Of a DNA stretch of 64,000 nt, positions 35,874-43,193 are shown one piece after another. The stretch lies in contig JAOUHG010000006.1 of the NCBI GenBank assembly GCA_029865265.1, positions 62,001-126,000 of the forward strand, given 5' to 3'. This stretch comes from Candidatus Krumholzibacteriia bacterium (lineage in GTDB: Bacteria; Krumholzibacteriota; Krumholzibacteriia; WVZY01; JAKEHA01). Each line of letters begins with the position of its first letter. The stretch's first letter is position 1. The notes beneath the pieces are model-generated. The model ran no database searches. It had not been told where the DNA came from and saw only the letters and a list, made by a program, of their open reading frames with translations. A program made the position numbers and the translations under genes.

Positions 35874-36930
35874 CCGGCACCTCCATCATGGCGCGAATGG
35901 TCATCTCGCGCACCAGCGCGCGATCGTCTTCCCCCAGCGCGGTGCGTTCGAGGCGCGCGTCGAAACGCTTGAAGAGATCGCCGGCGATGATGGCGCCGAC
36001 ATCGTTGCAGGACCCCGTCTCCACCGATTCGCACGGGAAGCGCGCACACAGTTCCTTGAGTGCGGCCTGGAACTCCACCTCTGTCATCCCTACCTGCGAC
36101 AGATCCACGAAACCGCGCACCGTCACCAGCGCGCGCGCGTGCATGTCGAGCGTGGAGAGACGCTTCTCGATGCGCACCAGGGGATGCTCACCCTCGGAAG
36201 GCGCGAGACGGATATCTACCTCCTCGAAATGGTGGGTGTTGAGCACGTGCGCCACCGGCGCCGCGCCGGGGTCCAGCAGTGTCACGTGACGGCGCCCGGT
36301 CTCGCGCCGGGTGATCGCCACCGGCGAACCGGAATAGACGAAGTAGCCGTCGCCGCAGGCGCGCACGTCGTGGTTCTTGTGGAAGTGCCCCGCCAGCACG
36401 TAGTCGAAACCGAGGCTGGCAATATCGGCGATACGCGCCGGCATGTACTCGCGGTCGTCCTCGTCGCCGAAGGCACCGCCCCCCGGCGAGAAATCGAGCA
36501 ACTCGCCGTGGTAGAGGAGCACGTTGGTGCCGTCGGCGCGCTGGCGCGACGCCGCGCGCAGGCGCGCGAGGGTTCCGTCGATGCTCACATCCTCGTAGGG
36601 GAGCCCGACGAAACGGATCCCGCCGACATCCGCCACCGTGTCGTGACCGGCGAGAACGCGCACGTTGTCGCCAAAAAAATCTCCGGCGCGGATACCGCGC
36701 GCGTCGTGGTTGCCGGGGATGATGACGACGGTGCCGGGAAAGCGCTCCAGAGCGCGGCGCAGGTTGGTCTTGAGCGCGGGCGCGTCCACGTCGCGGTCGA
36801 ACAGGTCGCCCGCAATCGCCACCACCCCGGCGCCGGCATCGGCCGCCACGGCGAGCACCGCATCCAGCGCCTTCCAGCGCTCCTCGCGTTCGCCGCGCAG
36901 GTGCACGTCTGCCGTGTGGACGATTCGCAT
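35863..36930 (-). CDS. SbcD/Mre11-like metallophosphoesterase of the YhaO type
   Basis: A 355-residue calcineurin-like nuclease subunit. The metal-binding motifs are all visible: D8 and H10 in TADVH, D42 in GDLFDRD, GNHD (73-76), YHGEL and the terminal GHFHKNH. A C-terminal about 130-residue capping region follows. It directly precedes, and overlaps by 11 bases, the YhaN-like ATPase, its expected partner. The start at ATG 36928-36930 is chosen because a perfect TATAAT at 36943-36938 would place the transcript start on this codon; the ATG nine bases upstream overlaps that -10. No ribosome-binding site is seen, consistent with a leaderless message. Confidence 0.88.
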   Translation of the reverse strand: MRIVHTADVHLRGEREERWKALDAVLAVAADAGAGVVAIAGDLFDRDVDAPALKTNLRRALERFPGTVVIIPGNHDARGIRAGDFFGDNVRVLAGHDTVADVGGIRFVGLPYEDVSIDGTLARLRAASRQRADGTNVLLYHGELLDFSPGGGAFGDEDDREYMPARIADIASLGFDYVLAGHFHKNHDVRACGDGYFVYSGSPVAITRRETGRRHVTLLDPGAAPVAHVLNTHHFEEVDIRLAPSEGEHPLVRIEKRLSTLDMHARALVTVRGFVDLSQVGMTEVEFQAALKELCARFPCESVETGSCNDVGAIIAGDLFKRFDARLERTALGEDDRALVREMTIRAMMEVPDAR

Positions 36931-36937
36931 CGCGAGC

Positions 36938-36943
36938 ATTATA
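36938..36943 (-). promoter_or_regulatory. perfect -10 element of the yhaO-yhaN-like operon
   Basis: The minus strand reads TATAAT, a rare match in this GC-rich DNA, eight bases before the A of the chosen ATG at 36930. No -35 resembling TTGACA lies 16-18 bp upstream. Transcription would begin at or next to the start codon, giving a leaderless mRNA. Confidence 0.45.
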
Positions 36944-36989
36944 GCCCAGGAGCCCGTCCGCGGCGGGGCGTTTTCCGCCCCGGGCGGGG

Positions 36990-37916
36990 CTAGGCGCCGC
37001 GCTTGCGGGCCACCCGCTTGCCGGGGGCGAAGTAGTCGCGCAGGAAGTCCGCGAACTCTCCCGCGGCACGCGGCAGGGTGCGGTTCTTGCGCAGGTACAG
37101 CGTCACATCCTGGCTCATCACCAGCGGGGGGACGTCGAGGCGCGCCAGGACGCCGCGGCGGATGTCGGCGGCCACCGCGGTTTCGGGAAGGAACCCCAGG
37201 CCCATGCCGGCGATGACCATCTGCTTGATGGTGGCGGCGTTGGATGACTCCACCGAGTACTCGATCTTGAGCGACATGCGACGGAACAGCGCGTCGATCA
37301 TGGATCGTGTGTGCATGCCCTCGCTGTATCCCACGAAGGGATAGGCCTCGAGGTCCCGCGGCACCGGCCGCGCGGCGCTGACCAGCGGATGGTCGGGGGG
37401 CGCCACCAGGAACATCTTGTTGCGCGTCAACGGGACCCCGGTGAGGTCGGGGTAGGCGCGCTCCCAGGGCACCACCACCATGTCCGCCTTGCCCTGGTAG
37501 AGCTGGTCCATGGCGCGCTCGGATTCGCGGAAGTCCAGGCGGATACGAACCTCGGGCGCGTGGGCCCGGAACGCCGTCAGCAGGTCGGGCAGGACGTAAA
37601 TCCCGATGCTGTTCACGGTACAGACGGTCACCGAGGCCGACACCACCGGCTCGGTCTTCTGGAAGTCGGCCACCAGGCGGTCCACCTCCGCGAATACGCG
37701 CTCCGCCACCTCGTAGGCCCGCTGGCCGGCGTCGGTGAGCACCACGCCGTTACGCCGCCGGTCGAACAGCGTCCCGCCCAGCGCGTTCTCCAGCGCCCGC
37801 ACCTGAACACTCAGGGCGGACTGGGAAACGAGGAGTTCACGCGCGGCCCGCGTGAAGCTGCCGCGCCGGGCCACTTCGAAGAAGTAGTGGAGATGGTTGA
37901 GGTTGATGGTAGCCAT
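36990..37916 (-). CDS. LysR-type transcriptional regulator (faces the structured RNA)
   Basis: A 308-residue LTTR. The N-terminal winged HTH reads LNHLHYFFEVARRGSFTRAA and QSALSVQVRALENALGGTLF (residues about 6-55). An effector-binding domain of two lobes follows (about 90-295), with the hinge-region VYVLPDL-like IGIYVLPDLLTAF and TIKQMVIAGMGLGFLPE. No Cys pair of the OxyR type is seen. The effector is unknown. The ATG at 37916 lies downstream of its own promoter (37936-37965). A 15-bp palindrome sits between that -35 and -10 and over the -35 of a divergent promoter, the classic autorepression and divergent-control layout of this family. Confidence 0.92.
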   Translation of the reverse strand: MATINLNHLHYFFEVARRGSFTRAARELLVSQSALSVQVRALENALGGTLFDRRRNGVVLTDAGQRAYEVAERVFAEVDRLVADFQKTEPVVSASVTVCTVNSIGIYVLPDLLTAFRAHAPEVRIRLDFRESERAMDQLYQGKADMVVVPWERAYPDLTGVPLTRNKMFLVAPPDHPLVSAARPVPRDLEAYPFVGYSEGMHTRSMIDALFRRMSLKIEYSVESSNAATIKQMVIAGMGLGFLPETAVAADIRRGVLARLDVPPLVMSQDVTLYLRKNRTLPRAAGEFADFLRDYFAPGKRVARKRGA

Positions 37917-37935
37917 AGCTTTTATAGATAATTAC

Positions 37936-37965
37936 AATATACATTTTCTATTTTACGAATAGCAA
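37936..37965 (-). promoter_or_regulatory. promoter of the LysR gene
   Basis: On the minus strand TTGCTA (37965-37960, 4/6) and TATATT (37941-37936, 5/6) are separated by 18 bp. The palindrome 37948-37962 overlaps this promoter, so the regulator should repress its own gene. The expected start is near 37929, about 13 nt before the ATG. Confidence 0.55.
37948..37962. promoter_or_regulatory. LysR-type operator, 15-bp palindrome
   Basis: CTATT-N5-AATAG (centre TTACG) is a perfect inverted repeat containing T-N11-A, the LTTR box. It overlaps the -35 of both divergent promoters. The second LysR region of the window (58030-58044) has the same 5-5-5 geometry with different bases. Confidence 0.6.
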
Positions 37966-37980
37966 GCCCCCTCCTATATT
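37952..37980 (+). promoter_or_regulatory. promoter of the divergent structured RNA
   Basis: TTTACG (37952-37957, 4/6) and TATATT (37975-37980, 5/6) are 17 bp apart. The predicted start near 37987 coincides with the first base of a 13-bp RNA stem. The weak -35 lies inside the LysR palindrome, as in repressed or activator-tuned promoters. Confidence 0.55.
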
Positions 37981-37986
37981 GGTTCT

Positions 37987-38246
37987 CGAAGCCGGTACCG
38001 ACGGGTAGGACATGCGGCAACCGTTCGGATACCAATGGGTTGAGGCGGACGGTATCGGCTTCACAGAATTGATCCGCAAAGCCAACAGGAAGAGGAAACG
38101 GCGCGAGTCCCTAGTCCAATCCCCCAAGATCGCGCCTTCTTCGGTCCCCACCAGAGGAAGGCGGCGGGCCCTTAAAAGCACGCTGCCTTCCGACCCTTTT
38201 ATCGATGTTCATATCGCGGGCTCCCCCCACCGGGAGCCCGCATCAT
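37987..38246 (+). ncRNA. candidate structured RNA, unidentified family
   Basis: Three well-formed hairpins follow a promoter. P1 pairs 37988-38000 with 38050-38062 (13 bp with one G-U; an inner CAACC/GGTTG helix at 38018-38022 and 38038-38042). P2 pairs GGCGCGA 38100-38106 with 38130-38136, extended by GAAGA/TCTTC (38089-38093 with 38138-38142). P3 pairs 38156-38166 with 38181-38191 (11 bp, one G-U). A 9-bp perfect terminator-like hairpin (38217-38240) ends it. The G-U wobbles preserve RNA pairing. The weakly coding frame at 38012 has no ribosome-binding site and no recognised homology. It is not recognisable as 6S, tmRNA, RNase P, SRP or a known riboswitch. It could be a LysR-controlled small RNA or a leader of the 38401 gene. 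Confidence 0.5.
38217..38246 (+). terminator. terminator-like hairpin ending the structured RNA
   Basis: CGGGCTCCC (38217-38225) and GGGAGCCCG (38232-38240) form a 9-bp perfect stem with a 6-nt loop. It is followed by CATCATTT, a poor T-run, so termination may be partial or conditional. Confidence 0.45.
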
Positions 38247-38400
38247 TTCCGGCAAGCGGTGAGGCCGGAATGGGTTCCGACTCCATAACGTCAGAAGCGA
38301 TTAAGGGTTTACTCGCCGTGGCCGCGGGTCGTAGAGTCTGCCAAAGGGCCAGCCTCACCCTGCCGGAGGCAGCCGGGCCCAGTGCTTCCCAAGAAACAAC
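38247..38400. other. gene-free stretch before the FGE-like gene
   Basis: About 150 bases with no open frame I trust. A 6-bp inverted repeat TTCCGG/CCGGAA (38247-38252 and 38265-38270) and a small CTGCC/GGCAG hairpin near 38361 are present. I see no convincing promoter or ribosome-binding site for the gene at 38401. Confidence 0.4.
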
Positions 38401-39249
38401 ATGCGACCTGTTCTCGCCTTGCTATCCATCCCGGTGCTCTGCCTGGCCCTCGTGGCCGCGGCGCGCACCCAGGGGGATTCCACGGCCGTTGCCCGGCCGG
38501 ATGCGATTCCCCCGGTGCAGGGCATGGTCTTCGTGCCGGCCGGCGAATTTCTGATGGGCAGCACGGCCGACGACGTCCTCAAGTGGGCGGACGTCGACGA
38601 ATTCCCCCAGCGGCGGGTGTGGGTGGACGATTTCTACATCGACGTCCACGAGGTCACCAACGCGCAGTACAAGGTGTTCCTGGACTCCACCGACACCGAG
38701 GCCCCGTCGCGCTGGATCGACCGCAAGTACGGCATCGGCGAGGACGGTTTCCCGGTGGTGTCGATCACCTGGGAGGAGGCGGTTGCGTACGCGAAGTTCG
38801 TGGGCAAGCGGCTGCCCACGGAGGCCGAGTGGGAGAAGGCCGCACGCGGGACGGACGGGCGCACGTACCCCTGGGGCGAGGGCTTCAACCGCACCCACGC
38901 CAACAACGGTGAGCACCCGCTGCAGATCATGCACTACCCCACCGGGGTGAGCCCCTACGGGTGCTGGGACATGGCCGGGAACGTGGCGGAGTGGGTGGAT
39001 GGCGACTACGAGGCGTATCCGCGCGGACCGGACGACCAGCTCCCCAAGGGTGTCCCCGACCGCCGCGAGGTGTTCAGCACCGAGCGCCGCGTCTACCGCG
39101 GGGGCTCGTGGAACACCTTTCAGAAGTACCTGCGCTGCGCCAACCGCGAGAGCACCCAGCAGGGCAAGCGCTGGCTGTACGTGGGCTTCCGCTGCGCGAT
39201 GGACCCGCCCTGGCACAACGCCGTCGACGACACATCCCCCCGACAGTAG
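38401..39249 (+). CDS. exported FGE-sulfatase (SUMF1-like) domain protein lacking the catalytic cysteines
   Basis: A 282-residue exported protein. A signal peptide (about 1-24) is followed by one complete formylglycine-generating-enzyme fold: FVPAGEFLMGS, DEFPQRRVWVDDFYID, EVTNAQYKVFL, VSITWEEAVAYAKFVGKRLPTEAEWE, GNVAEWVDG, RVYRGGSWN and the C-terminal VGFRCAMDP. In true formylglycine-generating enzymes the segment after GGSW carries two redox Cys residues. Here it reads GGSWNTFQKYLRCANR, keeping only one distal Cys. Enzymatic formylglycine formation is therefore unlikely; the fold may serve binding or another chemistry, as in many bacterial paralogues. No sulfatase gene is nearby. No ribosome-binding site is visible before the ATG. 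Confidence 0.85.
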   Translation: MRPVLALLSIPVLCLALVAAARTQGDSTAVARPDAIPPVQGMVFVPAGEFLMGSTADDVLKWADVDEFPQRRVWVDDFYIDVHEVTNAQYKVFLDSTDTEAPSRWIDRKYGIGEDGFPVVSITWEEAVAYAKFVGKRLPTEAEWEKAARGTDGRTYPWGEGFNRTHANNGEHPLQIMHYPTGVSPYGCWDMAGNVAEWVDGDYEAYPRGPDDQLPKGVPDRREVFSTERRVYRGGSWNTFQKYLRCANRESTQQGKRWLYVGFRCAMDPPWHNAVDDTSPRQ

Positions 39250-39250
39250 A

Positions 39251-39358
39251 GACTTCCGGGCGGGCGCGAGGCCGGTCCGACGCGATTTCCGCAGCGCGAT
39301 TTCAAATGTCTCGCGCGAGGACCATGAGCGGAGGAGCGGTCTCGTGCCCGCCCCAGTC
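39251..39358. repeat. long nested inverted repeat between convergent genes
   Basis: An outer stem of 13 bp (39258-39270 with 39341-39353, one G-U on the plus strand) is extended by GACT/AGTC (39251-39254 with 39355-39358). Inside lie GGTCC/GGACC (39274-39278 with 39319-39323) and GCGCGA/TCGCGC (39294-39299 with 39311-39316). It fills the gap between two convergent stops and could be a bidirectional terminator without T-runs. Confidence 0.45.
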
Positions 39359-39366
39359 TATCCAGG

Positions 39367-41127
39367 TCAGCGGGGCGCGCGCAGCTTCTGCAGCAGGTCG
39401 CGGACGGGGGTGTTGGCGGGGTCGAGGGCGAGGGCGCTTTCCAGCGCTGTGATTGCTCCCTGCGTGTCGCCACGCGACATTCTTGCCAGCCCCAGGTCGA
39501 TCCAGGCGCGCAGGTACCCCGGCGATTCCATGGTGAGGCGCTCGAGTTCGGCGATGGCGCGGTCGAACGCTTCCGGCGTATGCCGTTCGCCCGCAAACGT
39601 CATCGGGTGGTAGGAACGGTAGGCGTGCGTGCCCAGCCAGGTCGAGTCCGCCGCGGCGCGCGACACGTACACGAACGCCTGCTCGTCCATGTGCACCAGG
39701 TCCCAGGTGTCGTGCCACACGATGAGCGACTTGTGCACGTTGTGCATGCCGGCGTCGGCGCGCTCCGGCGCGGGGATGATGAACGAATCCACCCCGTACT
39801 TCCCGATCACGCCGCGCAGCGCGGGCGCGTTGGTCTGCCCGCGCAGGAAGTCCTCGTACACGCCGGCATCGAAGTTGCGCCCGTCGATGAACGTCTGCCG
39901 CTCGCCATACAGACGCCACAGCATGTACGACCCGTAGCCGATGGTGTGATAGGGCCGGTGCGCGACGTTCTCGTCGACCACGAAGGCAAGTGCTCGTTGC
40001 GGCAACAGGTCGGGCGCCGGCTTCGCAACCAGCAGCCCGCGCGCGAGCACAATCAGCAGCAGCGTCGTCACCAGGCCGATCATCCGCCACGTCGCCGCCG
40101 GCAGCCGCCGCACGGCAAACCCCGTCACCAGCGACGAACGCACCAGCATCACCGACGCCATCACCGCGGTGACCAGGCCGAATTCCACCCGAAACCGGTG
40201 CGACTGCAGCGAGAGCCACGCGGTGGCGGCGATCATGAACAGCGGCGCGAGCGGCACGCGCGGCAGGCTGGCGAGCAGCGCCAGCGCCGCGACCCCCAGC
40301 AGAATCTCGTACCAGGGATGAAAACCGGCGCCGGCGATGGCCGCATCGAACGGCGACTTCCACTCCAGGGTGAAGCGCGAGATCAACTCGTGCTGGCTCG
40401 TATCGAACGGCTGGATGAGAAACGCACGCGGGTTGGGGTTGACGACGCACACCAGCAGCATCGCCCCCACCAGCAGGGCCGCGCGGCGGTAATCGTGGCG
40501 GTGCAGCGGCCGCGCAAACGGCAGCCGGCCGGCCAGCCACTCGCCCGCGAAGAAGATGGCCGCCAGCGCCGGACCGAGCAGGAAGCTGGAGTGAAACTGC
40601 ACCCACGCCAGCTGCACCAGCAGCGGCAACACGAAGAACGCGCGGCCGCGGCGTTCATGCGCGGTGAGCAGGAACACGAGCAGCCAGGCCAGAAAGACAT
40701 ACTCGAACAGCTGACCGCGGTCGGTGAAGCGTCCGTGCGCGGTCACCAGCGCCACCACCACCAGCGGGGCAGCCATGGCCCACGCCACACCCCCGGCGCG
40801 CAGCGCGCGAAACACGAGCGCCGCAATTGCCCCCGCCATCGCCACCCGCAGCACACCGATGGCGGTCATGCCCCCGAGCTGGTGCAGACCGAAGTAGACC
40901 AGCGCGGACAACCAGCTCTGCGGCGACCACGCCGCGCCGGGAACGGTGAAAGTGAACGGGTCAGCGTAGATGTAGGCGTGGGTGTCCGCCATGCGGCGTC
41001 CCACCGCCATCAGCCACCACAGGTCGAGGTCGGGCGGCGGACTGGCAACGATGGCCATGGCGAACAACGTCGCCACGGCCGCCGTGATAGAATCGAGGGA
41101 GAATTTGCGCGGGCTGTTTGCGGTCAT
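39367..41127 (-). CDS. polytopic membrane protein with C-terminal TPR-like tail
   Basis: A 586-residue inner-membrane protein with about 10-11 helices. The first periplasmic loop is PPPDLDLWWLMAVGRRMADTH, with acidic residues next to the membrane as in GT-C-type glycosyltransferases of unknown specificity. A soluble domain follows (about 400-510, with GRNFDAGVYEDFLRG). The last about 70 residues (ERLTMESPGYLRAWIDLGLARM and GAITALESALALDPAN) look like one to two TPR units. The ATG at 41125-41127 is used because the open frame upstream of it is low-complexity and non-coding. A perfect 16-bp palindrome lies 50 bp upstream. A role in envelope glycan assembly is inferred only. Confidence 0.7.
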   Translation of the reverse strand: MTANSPRKFSLDSITAAVATLFAMAIVASPPPDLDLWWLMAVGRRMADTHAYIYADPFTFTVPGAAWSPQSWLSALVYFGLHQLGGMTAIGVLRVAMAGAIAALVFRALRAGGVAWAMAAPLVVVALVTAHGRFTDRGQLFEYVFLAWLLVFLLTAHERRGRAFFVLPLLVQLAWVQFHSSFLLGPALAAIFFAGEWLAGRLPFARPLHRHDYRRAALLVGAMLLVCVVNPNPRAFLIQPFDTSQHELISRFTLEWKSPFDAAIAGAGFHPWYEILLGVAALALLASLPRVPLAPLFMIAATAWLSLQSHRFRVEFGLVTAVMASVMLVRSSLVTGFAVRRLPAATWRMIGLVTTLLLIVLARGLLVAKPAPDLLPQRALAFVVDENVAHRPYHTIGYGSYMLWRLYGERQTFIDGRNFDAGVYEDFLRGQTNAPALRGVIGKYGVDSFIIPAPERADAGMHNVHKSLIVWHDTWDLVHMDEQAFVYVSRAAADSTWLGTHAYRSYHPMTFAGERHTPEAFDRAIAELERLTMESPGYLRAWIDLGLARMSRGDTQGAITALESALALDPANTPVRDLLQKLRAPR

Positions 41128-41175
41128 GGTGGATCGTGGAACCGCCGCCTCCGGTGCCGGCGGGCCTGTACGGCC

Positions 41176-41191
41176 GGGGACACGTGTCCCC
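41176..41191. promoter_or_regulatory. 16-bp perfect palindrome upstream of the membrane protein gene
   Basis: GGGGACACGTGTCCCC is a perfect palindrome with no spacer, 49-64 bp before the ATG at 41127. Its length makes chance unlikely even in GC-rich DNA. It may be an operator; I see no convincing -35/-10 pair beside it. The rest of 41128-41426, between two divergent genes, holds only small GC-rich inverted repeats. Confidence 0.45.
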
Positions 41192-41426
41192 TCCCGGTGT
41201 ACCTGACGGGGCACCCGGGCAGGCCGGGCGCGCCCCGGGCGGCCCCCGCCGCCGCGCTGAACTGCTTTCAGCACATTATCTTACGCCGACGGGCGGCGCA
41301 ACCCCCTTGTGCGGCATGCGCATTGCCAATTCAGGGTGACGGCGTGCCTCACCCGGCCGCCACCAAATTCGCAAAGCGCCCCGGTGCCGGAACACCGGCG
41401 AGGAAACCCTTGGAAGGAGTGGCTCC

Positions 41427-42500
41427 ATGAAACGCACCCGGACATTCTTCAGCCTGCTCATGCTCACCATGCTTGTCGTGTGGGTGGCGGCGGGATGTGA
41501 CAACGCCGCCGACACCGACACGGCCAACGACCTGTCGTCCCGGGTTCAGACCGAGAACCTCGACGATCCCTACGGAGGCTTCAACACCGCCGATGAGGCG
41601 CCCGCGTTCGACGAAGCGGGTCTCGCAGCCGATTACGGCCCGCTCGGCGACATGGAGGTGGACGACGACGTCGACACCACCCGCACCGATCATCGCCGGC
41701 AGCATCACTATCTGATGATCACGTGGGGCAACCTGCGCGCCGACTCGCTGATCGACTTTTCCACCGACTGGACCGGCGGCCTGTGCGCCGAGAACGCGGT
41801 GGTGGTGGTCAAGCGCCTCATTCGTTTCGATGCACACGACGAGTTGCTGCCGCGGACGACGCGCCAGTGCGTGGAGTGGATCTCCCACACCCGCCCGCAC
41901 TACGACGGCATTCTGGTTGAATTGCTGCCCATGCGCTGCGACTCGGTCTCGCTGGCGACGGTCAACGACCGCCGTTGCGAGAAGCCCATCTCGGTGACGT
42001 TCAAGACGGGACCGCTGACGGTCACCATCGATGAGGAGGACCTGGCCAACCTGCACCGGGTGGTCACGGTGGACGACGCGGGCAACGCGGTTGCGTTCAA
42101 CACCCTGATGCGCGCGCCGGGCGACTGTGCCGGCGGATTCCTGGCCGGCCAGTGGAAGCCGGTGGAGGACGAACGCATCGACGGCCGTTTCCGCGGCAAG
42201 TGGGTGAGCGAAAACGGCATGCACATGGGCTACCTGCGCGGCGTCTACGGTGTCAACGGCCGCAACGAGCACGTCTTCTTCGGCAAGTGGGTCACCGAGG
42301 GTGGCCGCTTCCAGGGCCTGCTCAAGGGCCACTACGGGATGCTCCCCGCGACCAGCGCGCGCCGGGCCGACGGCTGGTTCGAGGGCGTGTGGTACTCGCG
42401 CCAGCTGGACGTGGCGGGTGCCCTGGGTGGCTCGTGGTGCACCAGCGACGAGGTGGACGGCGGCTTCTTCCGCGGACGCTGGAAGGCGCGCTGCCGCTGA
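41427..42500 (+). CDS. lipoprotein with C-terminal G-x-[FLW]-x-G-x-[WY] beta repeats
   Basis: A 357-residue predicted lipoprotein: signal MKRTRTFFSLLMLTMLVVWV with lipobox AAGC. An acidic Asp/Thr-rich linker (about 25-85) leads to a Cys-containing beta domain (LCAENAVVVVKRLIRFDAHD ... RQCVEWISH ... MRCDSVSL). The last about 120 residues carry eight short units of the form GRFRGKW, GYLRGVY, GWFEGVW and GFFRGRW, reminiscent of MORN-type strand repeats. ATG at 41427 has AAGGAG 7 nt upstream. A strong terminator follows. Function unknown; a surface-exposed binding role is plausible but inferred. Confidence 0.75.
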   Translation: MKRTRTFFSLLMLTMLVVWVAAGCDNAADTDTANDLSSRVQTENLDDPYGGFNTADEAPAFDEAGLAADYGPLGDMEVDDDVDTTRTDHRRQHHYLMITWGNLRADSLIDFSTDWTGGLCAENAVVVVKRLIRFDAHDELLPRTTRQCVEWISHTRPHYDGILVELLPMRCDSVSLATVNDRRCEKPISVTFKTGPLTVTIDEEDLANLHRVVTVDDAGNAVAFNTLMRAPGDCAGGFLAGQWKPVEDERIDGRFRGKWVSENGMHMGYLRGVYGVNGRNEHVFFGKWVTEGGRFQGLLKGHYGMLPATSARRADGWFEGVWYSRQLDVAGALGGSWCTSDEVDGGFFRGRWKARCR

Positions 42501-42531
42501 CGAAACCCTGACGTTCAACGCCTGAACGCCA

Positions 42532-42578
42532 ACACGAAAGCCCCCGCGGTCGCAGTGATCGCGGGGGCTTCGTGTTTT
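42532..42578 (+). terminator. rho-independent terminator after the repeat lipoprotein
   Basis: AAGCCCCCGC (42538-42547) pairs with GCGGGGGCTT (42561-42570). Flanking ACACGA/CGTGT extends the stem with one bulged A. TGTTTT follows to 42578. It lies about 32 nt after the stop at 42500. Confidence 0.85.
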
Positions 42579-42688
42579 CAATGCAACGCGGATGCAACCG
42601 CGCAAGCGCACCCCCGGCCGGGCCGGTGTCAACCGAACACTCTTGCGTATGCGTTGCGCCCGGGTCCGCGGAGCCATACACTGAGAAG

Positions 42689-43174
42689 GTGCGATACCGG
42701 CCACCAGCATGGGGATGGGCGATTGGGCCCGCGGTGGCGGGCCTGCTCATGGCCTCCGGGTGCGAGAGCGACCCGGTGGACGGGGCCGCGCCACTGAGCC
42801 GGTGCGACGACGGACTGCGCCGGGTGATCTTCCGGCTGGACACGGGCGCCGACGTGGTCCGCTGCGTCGAAATCGACACCGCGCTGGCGTCGTCCTCACC
42901 CGATTGCACGGTGATGGTGTGGACGGCACCGGCCAACCGCCGCCACGACGAGGGCCTGCGCTACGAAGTGAGCGCGCTGGACAGCACCACGCCCTGCGGC
43001 TCGGAGTTCTTCTTCGCGGTGGTGCAGAACTCGGCGGGGGGCTACACCTACTTCGACGGCCAGGTGCGACGCGGTTTCGACACCGGCAGCGGCCCCTTCG
43101 CCACCGGCGTCTACGAAGTCATCAACTACCAGCAGACCCTGGTGGGCATCGGCCACTTCGAGTTCTGGGAATAG
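42689..43174 (+). CDS. small lipoprotein of unknown function
   Basis: A 161-residue predicted lipoprotein. The signal region AWGWAIGPAVAGLL ends in lipobox MASGC. The mature part has three more Cys (SRCDDGL, VRCVEID and SPDCTVMV) and a fourth in TTPCGSEFFF, possibly two disulfides. No family recognised. The start chosen is GTG 42689. A TTGCGC/TACACT pair (42654-42659 and 42677-42682, 17-bp spacing) would place transcription start at that codon, giving a leaderless message; both hexamers are weak. The longer open frame to 42572 runs through the previous terminator. It ends 19 bp from the convergent MATE gene. Confidence 0.6.
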   Translation: MRYRPPAWGWAIGPAVAGLLMASGCESDPVDGAAPLSRCDDGLRRVIFRLDTGADVVRCVEIDTALASSSPDCTVMVWTAPANRRHDEGLRYEVSALDSTTPCGSEFFFAVVQNSAGGYTYFDGQVRRGFDTGSGPFATGVYEVINYQQTLVGIGHFEFWE

Positions 43175-43193
43175 GCGGCCGCCTTCGCGGTCA

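Noticed and set aside
38011-38095. Fragments resembling SAM-I (CGGCAACC, ACCAAT) and c-di-GMP (GCAAAGCC) riboswitch cores
   Set aside because: The surrounding conserved helices and neighbouring consensus bases of either riboswitch are missing; only short words match.
38012-38554. Plus-strand open frame of 180 codons over the structured RNA region
   Set aside because: No usable ribosome-binding site (AGGA is only one base from the ATG), it runs out of frame into the FGE-like gene, and the region is better explained by RNA stems.
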